This document shows, one piece after another, positions 1 to 7,806 of a DNA stretch of 33,625 nt. Each line of letters begins with the position of its first letter. The stretch's first letter is position 1. The position numbers were made by a program, and so were the translations under genes. The stretch comes from an uncultured Clostridia bacterium (GTDB taxonomy: Bacteria > Bacillota > Clostridia > JAAYHZ01): the NCBI GenBank assembly GCA_937894465.1, contig CALCRE010000180.1, positions 1 through 33,625 of the forward strand. The letters run 5' to 3'. Under the pieces are notes generated by a model, which ran no database searches, had not been told where the DNA came from, and was given only the letters and a program-made list of their open reading frames with translations.

Positions 1-1757
1 ACGCCGGTTTCGTCGATGATCTTGTTAATGACCTTACCACCTGTGCCGATGACTTCACGAATCTTGTCAGGATGAATTTTCGTTTGGAATGTCTTAGGCG
101 CATATTTGGATACCTGATCTCTGGGCTTGTCTATGCATTTTAAAATGACTTCGTCCAATATATAATTGCGTCCCTTCCTAGTGATTTCAAAAGCTTCCTC
201 GATCACATCGTGTGTCAGCCCGTCCAATTTGATGTCCACTTGGATAGAGGTGATTCCGTTTTTGGTTCCGGCCACCTTAAAGTCCATATCGCCGAAAAAG
301 TCCTCGATTCCTTGAATGTCCACAAATGTTACATGCTTTTCAGAATCAACATCGTCCGTAACCAACCCTGCGGAAATACCTGCAACAGGAGTTTTAATGG
401 GTACACCTGCATCCATCAAAGCTAATGTGCTGCCACAAACGCTTCCTTGTGATGTGGAGCCGTTGGACATCATAACCTCGGAAACCACGCGTATGGCATA
501 TGGGAATTCTTCTTCTGTCGGCAACACCGGTACCAAGGAACGTTCCGCCAATGCGCCGTGTCCGATCTCTCTTCTGCCTGCTCCTCTTGAGGATCTGGCT
601 TCTCCTACGCTGAATGCAGGAAAGTTGTAATGATGCATATATCGTTTTGTTTCTTCCAAACTGATACCATCTAGCATTTGCACCTCAGCCATTGCGCCTA
701 ATGTGACGGTGGAAATGACCTGGGTTTGTCCTCTTTGGAAAAGAGCCGATCCATGAGTTCTCGGAAGTAAACCAACTTGGGCATCCAACGGTCTGATGGT
801 ATCCAATGAACGTCCGTCCACTCTCTTATGATTGTTTAAAAGGTTACGGCGAACAATCTTTTTCTGAAGGTTGTACAATGAATCCGCGATAAAGCTTGGA
901 GTTTCCATATATTTTTCACCGAATTCTTCTTGAACAGCTTGGGTGACTTTGCTGACATTAATATCTCTTTGTGCCTTATCTTCAACGAAAAGGGCTTCTT
1001 CCATCATTTTATCGGCAAATTCGGCAATCTCGTTAAAAGCTTCTTCAGGAACAGCAGCTGATTCATATTCAAATTTGGGTTTTCCGATCTCGTTTGTAAT
1101 TTCTTCAATAAAATCGATCAGCTTTTTGATTTCTTCGTGGCCTTCTTTGATTGCAGCTAACATAACCTGATCATCAACCTCATTGGCTCCGGCTTCAATC
1201 ATGATGATTTTGTCCTTTGTTGCCGCCAATGTTACTTCCATTTGACTGGCTAAAGATTGTTTTGCATCGGGGTTGAAGACCACCTTACCGTCGACCAAGC
1301 CTAATACAATGCCTCCTACCGGTCCGTTAAAGGGAATATCTGAAATGCTAAGAGCAATGGATGCTCCCACCATTCCGGTAATCTCCGGCGAGTTATCCTG
1401 ATCAACAGATAAAACAGTACAGTTTATAACCACGTCGTTTCTCAAATCACCGGGAAATCTCGGACGCAAGGGACGATCAATGGCTCTAGCCGCTAAAACG
1501 GCTTTTTCAGAAGGTTTCCCCTCCCTTTTGATGTAACCTCCGGGAATTTTACCGACTGAGTACAGCTTTTCTTCAAAATCCACGCTTAACGGGAAAAAAT
1601 CAATCCCTTCTCTAGGTGCCGTTGAAGCAGTAGCTGTACATAGCAATACAGTGTCTCCATATCGAATTAATACAGATCCATTAGCAAACTGGGCGATCTC
1701 ACCTGTTTCTACTACCAATTCTCTGCCTGCATAATTAGTTTTAAATACTTTGTGCAT
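1..1757 (-). CDS. pnp: Polyribonucleotide nucleotidyltransferase (PNPase), 3' end cut by the window edge
   Basis: PNPase is the phosphorolytic 3'-5' exoribonuclease of bacterial mRNA turnover, normally a cytoplasmic trimer. About 585 codons are visible, starting MHKVFKTNYAGRELVVETG. Two RNase PH-like domains (about residues 10-215 and 310-530) flank an all-helical segment. Family motifs seen include RAIDRPLRPRFP in the first PH domain and SNGSTSQGSVCGSTLALMDAG in the second. The visible part ends inside the KH domain (DKIREVIGTGGKVINKI), so the last KH residues and the S1 domain lie outside. The ATG at 1755-1757 is chosen because a GGAGGA Shine-Dalgarno (1767-1772) sits 9 bases upstream and the protein begins exactly where the family does. 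It follows rpsO on the same strand with a 211-bp gap, the common bacterial order. Identity is close to certain. Confidence 0.97.
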   Translation of the reverse strand, partial: MHKVFKTNYAGRELVVETGEIAQFANGSVLIRYGDTVLLCTATASTAPREGIDFFPLSVDFEEKLYSVGKIPGGYIKREGKPSEKAVLAARAIDRPLRPRFPGDLRNDVVINCTVLSVDQDNSPEITGMVGASIALSISDIPFNGPVGGIVLGLVDGKVVFNPDAKQSLASQMEVTLAATKDKIIMIEAGANEVDDQVMLAAIKEGHEEIKKLIDFIEEITNEIGKPKFEYESAAVPEEAFNEIAEFADKMMEEALFVEDKAQRDINVSKVTQAVQEEFGEKYMETPSFIADSLYNLQKKIVRRNLLNNHKRVDGRSLDTIRPLDAQVGLLPRTHGSALFQRGQTQVISTVTLGAMAEVQMLDGISLEETKRYMHHYNFPAFSVGEARSSRGAGRREIGHGALAERSLVPVLPTEEEFPYAIRVVSEVMMSNGSTSQGSVCGSTLALMDAGVPIKTPVAGISAGLVTDDVDSEKHVTFVDIQGIEDFFGDMDFKVAGTKNGITSIQVDIKLDGLTHDVIEEAFEITRKGRNYILDEVILKCIDKPRDQVSKYAPKTFQTKIHPDKIREVIGTGGKVINKIIDETG

Positions 1758-1828
1758 TGAATTAAATCCTCCAATATATATTCAAACACTGCACTCATCG
1801 ATAGATCCCAGAAAACTGACACCGTAAA

Positions 1829-1857
1829 ACACGTTTGATTTCCTTTTAAAAACATGT
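1829..1857 (-). promoter_or_regulatory. Stem-loop in the pnp leader
   Basis: On the minus strand ACATGTTT (1850-1857) can pair with AAACGTGT (1829-1836), giving 8 base pairs including one G-U and a 13-base loop, about 70 bases upstream of the pnp start. In enterobacteria the pnp leader forms a stem that RNase III cuts and PNPase then degrades, which gives autoregulation. Whether this hairpin plays that role is inference; only the pairing is seen. Confidence 0.3.
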
Positions 1858-1941
1858 GCTGCGGTCTCAATTTTCTGTTAACCAATGAATGCAAGTGATT
1901 GTTACAAAATTAACTTAACCTATTTATTTTTATTTTTTTAT

Positions 1942-1970
1942 AACAAAAGGGGGTCTCCCCCCTCTTTGTT
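1942..1970 (-). other. rpsO-pnp intergenic hairpin overlapping the rpsO stop codon
   Basis: Two arms (1942-1953 and 1958-1970) pair over about 12 positions with a five-G/C core, one bulged base and a TCTC tetraloop. The hairpin overlaps the rpsO stop codon at 1969-1971. In the minus (rpsO to pnp) direction it is followed by an A-rich stretch, not a T tract, so it does not look like an intrinsic terminator for that direction. A processing or stabilising stem is more likely. Confidence 0.5.
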
Positions 1971-2229
1971 ACTTTCTTAAATTTAACCTTGCAATAAGAT
2001 CACGGTATTTTTCAATATCCGAATCCATTAAGTAGTTCAGTAGAGCACGACGATGACCAACCATCTTTAACAACCCTCTGCGAGAGTGGTGATCCTTTTT
2101 ATGGGTCTTCAAATGCTCGTTCAAGTAGTTGATCCTATCGGTCAATAAGGCGATTTGAACTTCCGGAGAACCCGTGTCATTCTCATGTTGCTTGAATTGC
2201 TCGATAATTTCTTGTTTACTTTGTCTCAT
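1969..2229 (-). CDS. rpsO: 30S ribosomal protein S15
   Basis: S15 is a primary binding protein of the central domain of 16S rRNA in the small ribosomal subunit. The 86-residue product has the standard length for bacterial S15. It shows the family core: NDTGSPEVQIALLTDRI near residues 17-31, HLKTHKKDHHSRRGLL at about 40-55, then VGHRRALLNYL and the C-terminal LIARLNLRK. The ATG start is fixed by AGGAGG 8 bases upstream. It has its own strong promoter (2320-2348) and an 80-base leader. Many bacteria use that leader for S15 autorepression, though no known S15-binding fold is obvious here. pnp follows downstream on the same strand. Confidence 0.98.
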   Translation of the reverse strand: MRQSKQEIIEQFKQHENDTGSPEVQIALLTDRINYLNEHLKTHKKDHHSRRGLLKMVGHRRALLNYLMDSDIEKYRDLIARLNLRK

Positions 2230-2319
2230 AACAGTTTACCTCCTAAAATTTTATCACCGTAAAGCCAAGTAAGAAGTCGGAGATTCTTCAAACATAGCAA
2301 TCGGTTATAACAAAAACAA

Positions 2320-2348
2320 ATTATATCATATGAACCTTCGCTTGTAAA
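2320..2348 (-). promoter_or_regulatory. rpsO promoter
   Basis: On the minus strand, -35 TTTACA (2343-2348), a 17-base spacer and -10 TATAAT (2320-2325), preceded by an extended TG (TGATATAAT). The predicted start is near 2313, leaving a leader of about 84 bases. Confidence 0.85.
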
Positions 2349-2387
2349 CAAAAATTTCCTTGTGTTTCTTGTTTATTCAACTATGAA

Positions 2388-2416
2388 TTCATTATATTAT
2401 ATGCTATTATTATAAT
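2388..2416 (+). promoter_or_regulatory. Candidate promoter of the stator-like operon
   Basis: A perfect -10 TATAAT (2411-2416) is preceded at 17 bases by TTCATT (2388-2393), which matches only half of the -35 consensus. The region is very AT-rich, so chance matches are likely. The leader would be about 150 bases. Confidence 0.35.
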
Positions 2417-2574
2417 ATAAAAAGGGTTGATGTAGGAATATTTATTTAAAAACCCTATATGTATGACTATGTACGTGTAGGCAAGGTTAAAAAAAATTAG
2501 AACGGTTATGTAAAAATATTGTTTTTGCATCGCTTCATCTTTCAATTTACTAAAAATAGGAGTGAAAAAATATC

Positions 2575-4113
2575 ATGATCAAAGTCTCTCTATTGGATAT
2601 GATAAAAGAAATCGGCACCGCTGGTATTATTATCATCGCGCTTATCATCTTTGTATTTATTTTAGCCCTAATCACGAATTTTATTACTATTTTGCGCTAT
2701 AAATCTATAGCAAACTGTTTTGACAGTAAAAAGCAAACAAAAGCAGGTATTTTTAATAATGAATTATTGAACAGTATCGTGCAAGAGTATAAATTAGCCG
2801 CCAAAAACAGCTTGAGTGAAGTCAACACTCAGGCCATCATCGAGAAAAGTTTTAATGAAAATATGAAACCTATGGCAATTGCCGAGTCCTTTGTCAAAAG
2901 GAGCCCTGCCATACTGGTTATTCTCGGTTTGTTCGGTACCTTCTGGGGACTGACGGTATCCGTCACAAAATTGATTGAAATTATTACATCCAACATTATC
3001 AACGATGCTGCCGTCAACATGAATCAATTATTGGAAAGTTTATCAGGTACAGCATCAGGAATGGGTGTAGCTTTTGCCACCAGCTTATTCGGGATCGGCT
3101 TCAACATTATCCTGACCGTTGTATTTATTGTCGCCAGCTGCGAGAAAACACGGGAATCCTTAATGGTGACCATCGAAGAATATTTGGACAATACCGTATC
3201 CATTGTGGTCTCGAAAGATAAAGAAACCGAATATACCATGTTGAACAATATCTTAAAAGAAACATTCGTAGAATTCGGGACAAAAATAGAAAATTCCATG
3301 ACCAAGACAGTGGAAGACTTTGGAGAACGACTTACCAATGTAGTGATGGATGTTTCTGTCTCCTCCCAGACCTTGGATAACACCGTGGAGAGATTCGACA
3401 GCTCTTTGGCAAACTTCGCCGGTAACATGAGGAGCTTGAGCGAGTTTAACACCAACATGAGAAACAACATACAGTTGATGGATGTCAACTTTATCAAAGT
3501 GACTGAAGCATTGCATCAATCCGCTTCGGTGATCAGCAAAAATTATTCATCCATGAGTGACTTCTCGGAAAAAGTAACGGTGGTTGCGGATCAAATCACC
3601 TCCTTTAATACCGATGTACTTAGTCAAATCGACAGTATTGTAGGTAATTTGGATCGTACGGTTTCCTTCATTAATAAGTTGTCTAACGATTTAAAGAGCA
3701 ACACCGATACTTCTTCTGCAGAGTTGCAAAAAATACAAGATAACTTCATCCATTCTTTACATACATTCAATCAGGATCTTAAAGCATCCGGTACTCATTT
3801 GGCTGATGCCGTTACACTTGCTTTACGTGATGGTAATAAGCAAATGTCCACCGAGGTGGTCAATAACGTCCAAGGTGCATTGAGCAATGTGATGGCTGCT
3901 ATGGAAACCTTTAAGGAAAACGAGAAGTCCTTGGCCAAAACAATCGCGTTATTACCTCAGCAGGTTATGACCTATAACCAAGTGGCAACCGGTAATATCG
4001 ACGGAAAACTGGATGAGATTAAAGGTTCGATAGAAAAATTTGAGCAAGTACATAAATCATCTTCGGATCAAGAAGAGACAGTCAGTCCCAAGAAAAAGAA
4101 GAGTTGGTTCTAG
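2575..4113 (+). CDS. MotA/TolQ/ExbB-family channel protein with long helical cytoplasmic tail (ZorA-like)
   Basis: The 512-residue protein has a transmembrane helix at about 15-39, a hydrophilic loop, then two more helices at about 111-134 and 162-188. The motif LVILGLFGTFWGLTVS starts the second helix and SGTASGMGVAFATSLFG the third. These are the conserved pore helices of MotA, TolQ, ExbB and ZorA, which form ion-driven pentameric motors around a two-subunit partner. Residues 195-500 are hydrophilic and almost wholly helical, with spaced hydrophobic positions that suggest long coiled coils. The end is basic (PKKKKSWF). MotA and ExbB lack such a tail; ZorA of Zorya defence systems has one. 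AGGAG lies 12 bases before the ATG. It is first of three co-directional genes. Family assignment is firm, function unknown. Confidence 0.85.
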   Translation: MIKVSLLDMIKEIGTAGIIIIALIIFVFILALITNFITILRYKSIANCFDSKKQTKAGIFNNELLNSIVQEYKLAAKNSLSEVNTQAIIEKSFNENMKPMAIAESFVKRSPAILVILGLFGTFWGLTVSVTKLIEIITSNIINDAAVNMNQLLESLSGTASGMGVAFATSLFGIGFNIILTVVFIVASCEKTRESLMVTIEEYLDNTVSIVVSKDKETEYTMLNNILKETFVEFGTKIENSMTKTVEDFGERLTNVVMDVSVSSQTLDNTVERFDSSLANFAGNMRSLSEFNTNMRNNIQLMDVNFIKVTEALHQSASVISKNYSSMSDFSEKVTVVADQITSFNTDVLSQIDSIVGNLDRTVSFINKLSNDLKSNTDTSSAELQKIQDNFIHSLHTFNQDLKASGTHLADAVTLALRDGNKQMSTEVVNNVQGALSNVMAAMETFKENEKSLAKTIALLPQQVMTYNQVATGNIDGKLDEIKGSIEKFEQVHKSSSDQEETVSPKKKKSWF

Positions 4114-4167
4114 TATACGATCTATATAAAATTGCTCAATCAGTATCATTTAACGGGGTGAAACACA

Positions 4168-5205
4168 TTGAAAAGAAGAAGAAACTTTAGTGATAATAGT
4201 CCGGAGGAAAATTACTGGCCATCATTTGCCGATGTCATGTCCACTTTTTCATTGGTCATGTTGTTCTTGGTGGTGATGGTGTTTTTGAAAAATATATCCA
4301 TCTCCATCAACTTAAAAGGTGAACAAGAAAAACTCAAAGACACTGAAATTGCTCTCACCGAGCGTGAAAAAGAGTTGTTGGACAAACAAAATATGCTCGT
4401 AGAATTGGAAAGTCTCTTGGACTCAAAGGAAAACGCTTTGATTATCCTTGGGGATAAGTTGAATGCCTTAGAAGACGATTTAAAAGTCAGTGAAGAAGAA
4501 CTCAAAGCCATAAATGAAGAGAAGAAAAATGCCGAAGAATTATTAGTCGTTTTAATTGGAAACTTGGAAGAAAAACAAAATATCATTGCAGTCAATGATG
4601 AAGAGCTGAGATTGCTGCGTGAAAAACTGGAAAACATCTCGGTAATGAGAGCTGAGTTGTTCGCCAGCGTAAAAGAATCCATTGAAGCCCAATTGGGTAC
4701 TACAAACGAACAAGGCCTTCCCTTGGTAGAGATCGGAGACAATGCCAACATTATCATCAATGAAGCTGTTTTGTTTGATACAGCCCAATACACCATCAAA
4801 CCGGACGGTAAGCTTTTGCTTGATCAATTTGCAACTGCATTTGAAAATGTATTGAGTAATCCGGAGATGAGGAGTATTATAGACTCCATTACCGTAGAAG
4901 GTCACGCCGATAAGACCGGTGACGATATGGCAAATATGAGTTTATCCTTAAACAGAGCTAATTCCGTGATTCGATACCTATTTGAGTCCAATCCCAATTT
5001 GTTGAATGCTTACAATCAATACTTTGCTGCGGCAGGCTATTCAGAATTTCGACCGATTGATCCCGGAGATTCGTCCCAATCTTTAGCGAAGAACAGAAGA
5101 ATCGAGTTTTCAATTAAAATTAAAGACTCTACCATTCAAGAAGTCATCAACGACTATTTGAAAGAGACTGAAGAAATAACCCAGCCCGAGAGCGGAGGAA
5201 ACTAA
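4168..5205 (+). CDS. OmpA/MotB-like stator partner with coiled-coil rod (ZorB-like)
   Basis: This 345-residue protein has a short basic cytoplasmic N-terminus, then one transmembrane helix (about 17-42) beginning WPSFADVMSTF. Asp22 sits where MotB, TolR, ExbD and ZorB carry the ion-binding aspartate. Residues about 48-165 are a charged Leu/Glu/Lys-rich coiled coil. An OmpA-like peptidoglycan-binding domain follows (about 205-325), with VEGHADKTG, LSLNRANSVIRYL and AKNRRIEFSI, which include the Asp and Arg used for diaminopimelate binding in the family. Start: TTG at 4168 is preferred because GGGGTG lies 7 bases before it and no ATG precedes the transmembrane helix in frame. The gene overlaps the next by one base (TAATG). 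The rod is much longer than usual in MotB or ZorB and may span a thick Gram-positive wall. Confidence 0.88.
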   Translation: MKRRRNFSDNSPEENYWPSFADVMSTFSLVMLFLVVMVFLKNISISINLKGEQEKLKDTEIALTEREKELLDKQNMLVELESLLDSKENALIILGDKLNALEDDLKVSEEELKAINEEKKNAEELLVVLIGNLEEKQNIIAVNDEELRLLREKLENISVMRAELFASVKESIEAQLGTTNEQGLPLVEIGDNANIIINEAVLFDTAQYTIKPDGKLLLDQFATAFENVLSNPEMRSIIDSITVEGHADKTGDDMANMSLSLNRANSVIRYLFESNPNLLNAYNQYFAAAGYSEFRPIDPGDSSQSLAKNRRIEFSIKIKDSTIQEVINDYLKETEEITQPESGGN

Positions 5206-6188
5206 TGGATTCATCAGTGATCGAAATTAGAAAGATTAAATACAACGATTATGTCGACAAGCATCCTGATAAGCCCTATGGTTATTATGCATTAGGAGAG
5301 CTGGAGCTGATGAGCTCTTCCTACGATAAAGCCATGAATTATTTTGCAAAAGCTCTGCAGTTGGATCCGTATTATGAACGCGCCAATATCGGATATATTT
5401 TATGTTTGCTTCAAGAAGGCAAAATCATGCAAGCCATTCGACATTTTGATAAAAACGGTGAGAATATTAAGCAAAAGCGAATATTAATGCAAGACTTGGT
5501 GCACGGTGTCTGCTCTGATCATCCTTTGACCGATCCGAATGTGCGCATCCCCGTGGACTGCAAAACAGTAGACTTAACGGGTAAGTTGAATCGAGTCATA
5601 TGGAGCTATAAACGAAATCGGAATATTGTAACCGGAATTTTGATTGCCTTGCACTTTATGAGCAATCCCTCCAAGCGTCATGATTTCGTTAAAACCATAG
5701 TATACACGGATCTTGTTATTCAACCGGGAATCGTAGAGTCGTTACGTTGGCATATGATACGATATCTGTCGGATCAACAACCCGATGTGTGTGAAAACCG
5801 ATTGATCGCTTCCTTGTTCCAATACATACCCATCAATAATATGACACCGGAATACGCCAACACTGTTTTCTCCGTCGCATTGACCTCTCAAAACAAGGAA
5901 CAGATAAGGCAAATCAGGCAATCCGCCGACAATGCGATAATTCCCATCACTCAGGACAATTTGTGGCATTATATTTATTTAGCTCATCAAAACGGTAGCT
6001 ATGATCACTCGGTCATGAATGACTGCCTTTCTTTGATTCGTTCCGGTTGGGTTGATTCCACGGTCGCCGGAGCATTGAAAGATATGATTGCCCTTCATAT
6101 GGACGGATATACAAAGCAGGATCTGAGGACAATTCAATTATTCGGTTTTGATATTGACGGTCTAAAGACCGCCCATAGCACCGTTTAG
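5205..6188 (+). CDS. TPR-repeat protein, third gene of the stator-like operon
   Basis: The 327-residue protein has no signal peptide or membrane segment, so it should be cytoplasmic. Two tetratricopeptide-like units are visible: about 25-54 (KPYGYYALGELELMSSSYDK then AMNYFAKALQLDP) and about 58-86 (ERANIGYILCLLQEGKIMQA). The remaining 240 residues are helical-looking with no motif I recognise. The ATG overlaps the previous stop codon by one base and has GGAGG 6 bases upstream, so translation is coupled to the OmpA-like gene. A TPR scaffold encoded with a membrane motor could bind the channel protein's tail, but this is inference from gene order. Its 3' end overlaps the next gene tail-to-tail by 27 bases. 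Confidence 0.8.
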   Translation: MDSSVIEIRKIKYNDYVDKHPDKPYGYYALGELELMSSSYDKAMNYFAKALQLDPYYERANIGYILCLLQEGKIMQAIRHFDKNGENIKQKRILMQDLVHGVCSDHPLTDPNVRIPVDCKTVDLTGKLNRVIWSYKRNRNIVTGILIALHFMSNPSKRHDFVKTIVYTDLVIQPGIVESLRWHMIRYLSDQQPDVCENRLIASLFQYIPINNMTPEYANTVFSVALTSQNKEQIRQIRQSADNAIIPITQDNLWHYIYLAHQNGSYDHSVMNDCLSLIRSGWVDSTVAGALKDMIALHMDGYTKQDLRTIQLFGFDIDGLKTAHSTV

Positions 6189-6608
6189 ATCCTTAAAAAA
6201 CACTGTATTCAAAAGATCCACTAAAAATCTGCAATTTTCACCGGTACCCTTAAGGGTAAAGTCAACACCGTATCGAAAAATGATACGTGCATGAATTCGG
6301 GATACTTGATTAAAGCTTTTAAAGTCATGATCATTTTTCATAATTTGCACAGCCGCCACATTGGAGTCGACTTTGTATAAAGTATATCTTTCTTCGGTGG
6401 AAAAGTTCTTCACTTCACAAATCACACCATTAGAAAGAAAAACGAGGTTTTCAAATACTTTTTTCTGATCCGACCGAAGATATTCGGTTACATACACTTT
6501 TTGCGGATTGAATCCATTTAAATTGGTTAAATTGTTTTTGATTTGATCGGCCTTTTGCTTTAATTGAGCATCCATGCCGATCAAATCAAAATATTTCAAA
6601 GAAATCAT
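6162..6608 (-). CDS. Hypothetical protein, about 148 residues
   Basis: I do not recognise this protein. It is mixed alpha/beta, soluble, without signal peptide or membrane helix: a helical N-terminus (YFDLIGMDAQLKQKADQIKN), a run of alternating beta-type segments around LVFLSNGVICEVKNFS and ERYTLYKVDSNVAAVQIM, and a C-terminal helix. That pattern would fit a PH-like or nuclear-transport-2-like fold, but no family motif supports either. The ATG at 6608 is chosen over the in-frame ATG at 6662 because the upstream one has no ribosome site; a modest GAAAGG precedes 6608. The stop lies inside the 3' end of the convergent TPR gene. It could be the last gene of the 9054-6704 transcript, since it follows on the same strand after about 95 bases. 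Confidence 0.6.
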   Translation of the reverse strand: MISLKYFDLIGMDAQLKQKADQIKNNLTNLNGFNPQKVYVTEYLRSDQKKVFENLVFLSNGVICEVKNFSTEERYTLYKVDSNVAAVQIMKNDHDFKSFNQVSRIHARIIFRYGVDFTLKGTGENCRFLVDLLNTVFFKDLNGAMGGL

Positions 6609-6703
6609 AAGTGGTGCACACGCCTTTCTCTTTTTTATGTAATTTCTTCCGGTACACCACATTCACACTATATATTCTCCTAATACTGTTGTTTTATCAT
6701 AAA

Positions 6704-7774
6704 TCAGAGAATTTCCTTCAGGAAAGCCGGTTTATATCCTTTTTCCGCAATATATTTAACGGCATCCCATACTTTTTGTTCGTAATCCGGTTGATATTGT
6801 ACATAATGCGGATAGTAATATTGTTCATGAATCATCAGCTCGATGAATGCAGATGTATGTGGATTGCTCAAAACCTTTTCCAGCTTGGGTATGATATCTT
6901 TTAAATCAACGGTGTTAACCACCATATCGTTCTTGATGAATGTCAATCCGAATTCGGTATCTCTCCATATATCACGCCGGTTTACATGGTTGACGACATA
7001 TTCGTCAAAATAGTAAGACACCAAAGGTTTTCCATTCACCATTTCAAAATATCCCACAAGTCCCTTGAAACCAAAATCTTTAAGAGCTCTACAACCTTCT
7101 CTGTTCACGGCACCCCAGTGCACCGTTGTATAATCGCTCAACAACTCTTCTCCTGCAAACCGTTTAATTTCATCTGTGATCATCTTGCAATGGGCATATA
7201 TTTTTTCATAGGTGGTGTTTTCATAAGGCCTGTCCGGATCATTGGCCAAAGCATGAAATGTCAAAGCAATCCAATCGGAATTGGCAATGAATTCCTCCTT
7301 GTATTTCACCGGCATCATAGATAAATTGAAATCACCGTCTTGGTAATAGATATTAAAGTGAACCTTTGAACCGAATTCATCATGTAGCTTTTTCCAAAAT
7401 GCTAAAAACTTATTATCAAACAAAGATTGATAAACATTGGCGTTTTCAGCAAGATCCCTGAGCCACCATATATTGTCGTCCAATGAAAAGCGAACCTTTT
7501 TATAGGTGTCTTTTGCCCAAAACAATGCTATCCGGTCCAAGACATTTTCATTCTGATCAGTGAGTACAACTTTGTTTTCATATCCGGTTAATGCAACATC
7601 GGCTTTAAGCACACCGTCATCCTCCGTAAGAGGTACACCGTTGATTTTCAACCCGTGTTTCGAGGGGGCTTGTACCGTTACCGGAACCACTAAGGTGTCT
7701 CCCCTTTCATAACCGTCATCCTTGTACATAAAATCACCATTCCAAGGACTTATTATTTTGATTTCATTCTTCAT
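6704..7774 (-). CDS. Polysaccharide-deacetylase-like (NodB-fold) protein
   Basis: The 356-residue protein begins with an Ig/beta-sandwich-like stretch (about 1-90, containing DTLVVPVTVQAPSKHGLKIN). A catalytic-type domain follows, starting VRFSLDDNIWWLRDL, in which the paired Asp resembles motif 1 of NodB-fold deacetylases. Later come VHFNIYYQDGDF, WIALTFHALANDPDRPYE with a motif-2-like histidine, TVHWGAVNREGCRALKDFG, and a C-terminal FIELMIHEQYYYPHYVQYQP. The second histidine of the classical HxxxH motif is not evident, so substrate and activity are uncertain. No signal peptide is seen, so it is probably cytoplasmic. GGAG lies 9 bases upstream of the ATG. It follows the FAD oxidoreductase gene by 32 bases on the same strand, which implies one transcript and a shared, perhaps carbohydrate-related, role. 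Confidence 0.75.
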   Translation of the reverse strand: MKNEIKIISPWNGDFMYKDDGYERGDTLVVPVTVQAPSKHGLKINGVPLTEDDGVLKADVALTGYENKVVLTDQNENVLDRIALFWAKDTYKKVRFSLDDNIWWLRDLAENANVYQSLFDNKFLAFWKKLHDEFGSKVHFNIYYQDGDFNLSMMPVKYKEEFIANSDWIALTFHALANDPDRPYENTTYEKIYAHCKMITDEIKRFAGEELLSDYTTVHWGAVNREGCRALKDFGFKGLVGYFEMVNGKPLVSYYFDEYVVNHVNRRDIWRDTEFGLTFIKNDMVVNTVDLKDIIPKLEKVLSNPHTSAFIELMIHEQYYYPHYVQYQPDYEQKVWDAVKYIAEKGYKPAFLKEIL

Positions 7775-7806
7775 GTAAAATTACTCCTTTACTTTGATTC
7801 TTCTAT

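Larger units (their letters stand above)
2230..2574. other. 345-bp divergent intergenic region between rpsO and the stator-like operon
   Basis: No gene is visible. It holds the minus-strand rpsO promoter and leader, a weaker plus-strand promoter candidate (2388-2416), and one possible stem right after that promoter (AGGGTT at 2423-2428 with AACCCT at 2451-2456, 22-base loop). The rpsO leader contains a 10-base palindrome, TAAAATTTTA, immediately 5' of the Shine-Dalgarno. The rest is AT-rich without recognisable content. Confidence 0.6.

Noticed and set aside
1712..1894. 60-codon minus-strand frame across the pnp start
   Set aside because: It overlaps the pnp ribosome site and N-terminus in another frame and shows no protein-like features.
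2575..6188. Calling the operon a Zorya defence system
   Set aside because: Only the ZorAB-like motor is present. ZorC/ZorD or ZorE are missing and the third gene is a TPR protein, so the name would overstate the evidence.
6245..6258. Perfect 14-base palindrome TACCCTTAAGGGTA
   Set aside because: It lies inside the unknown gene's coding sequence and has no loop, so it cannot form a stable RNA hairpin. A dimeric operator inside a gene end has no support.
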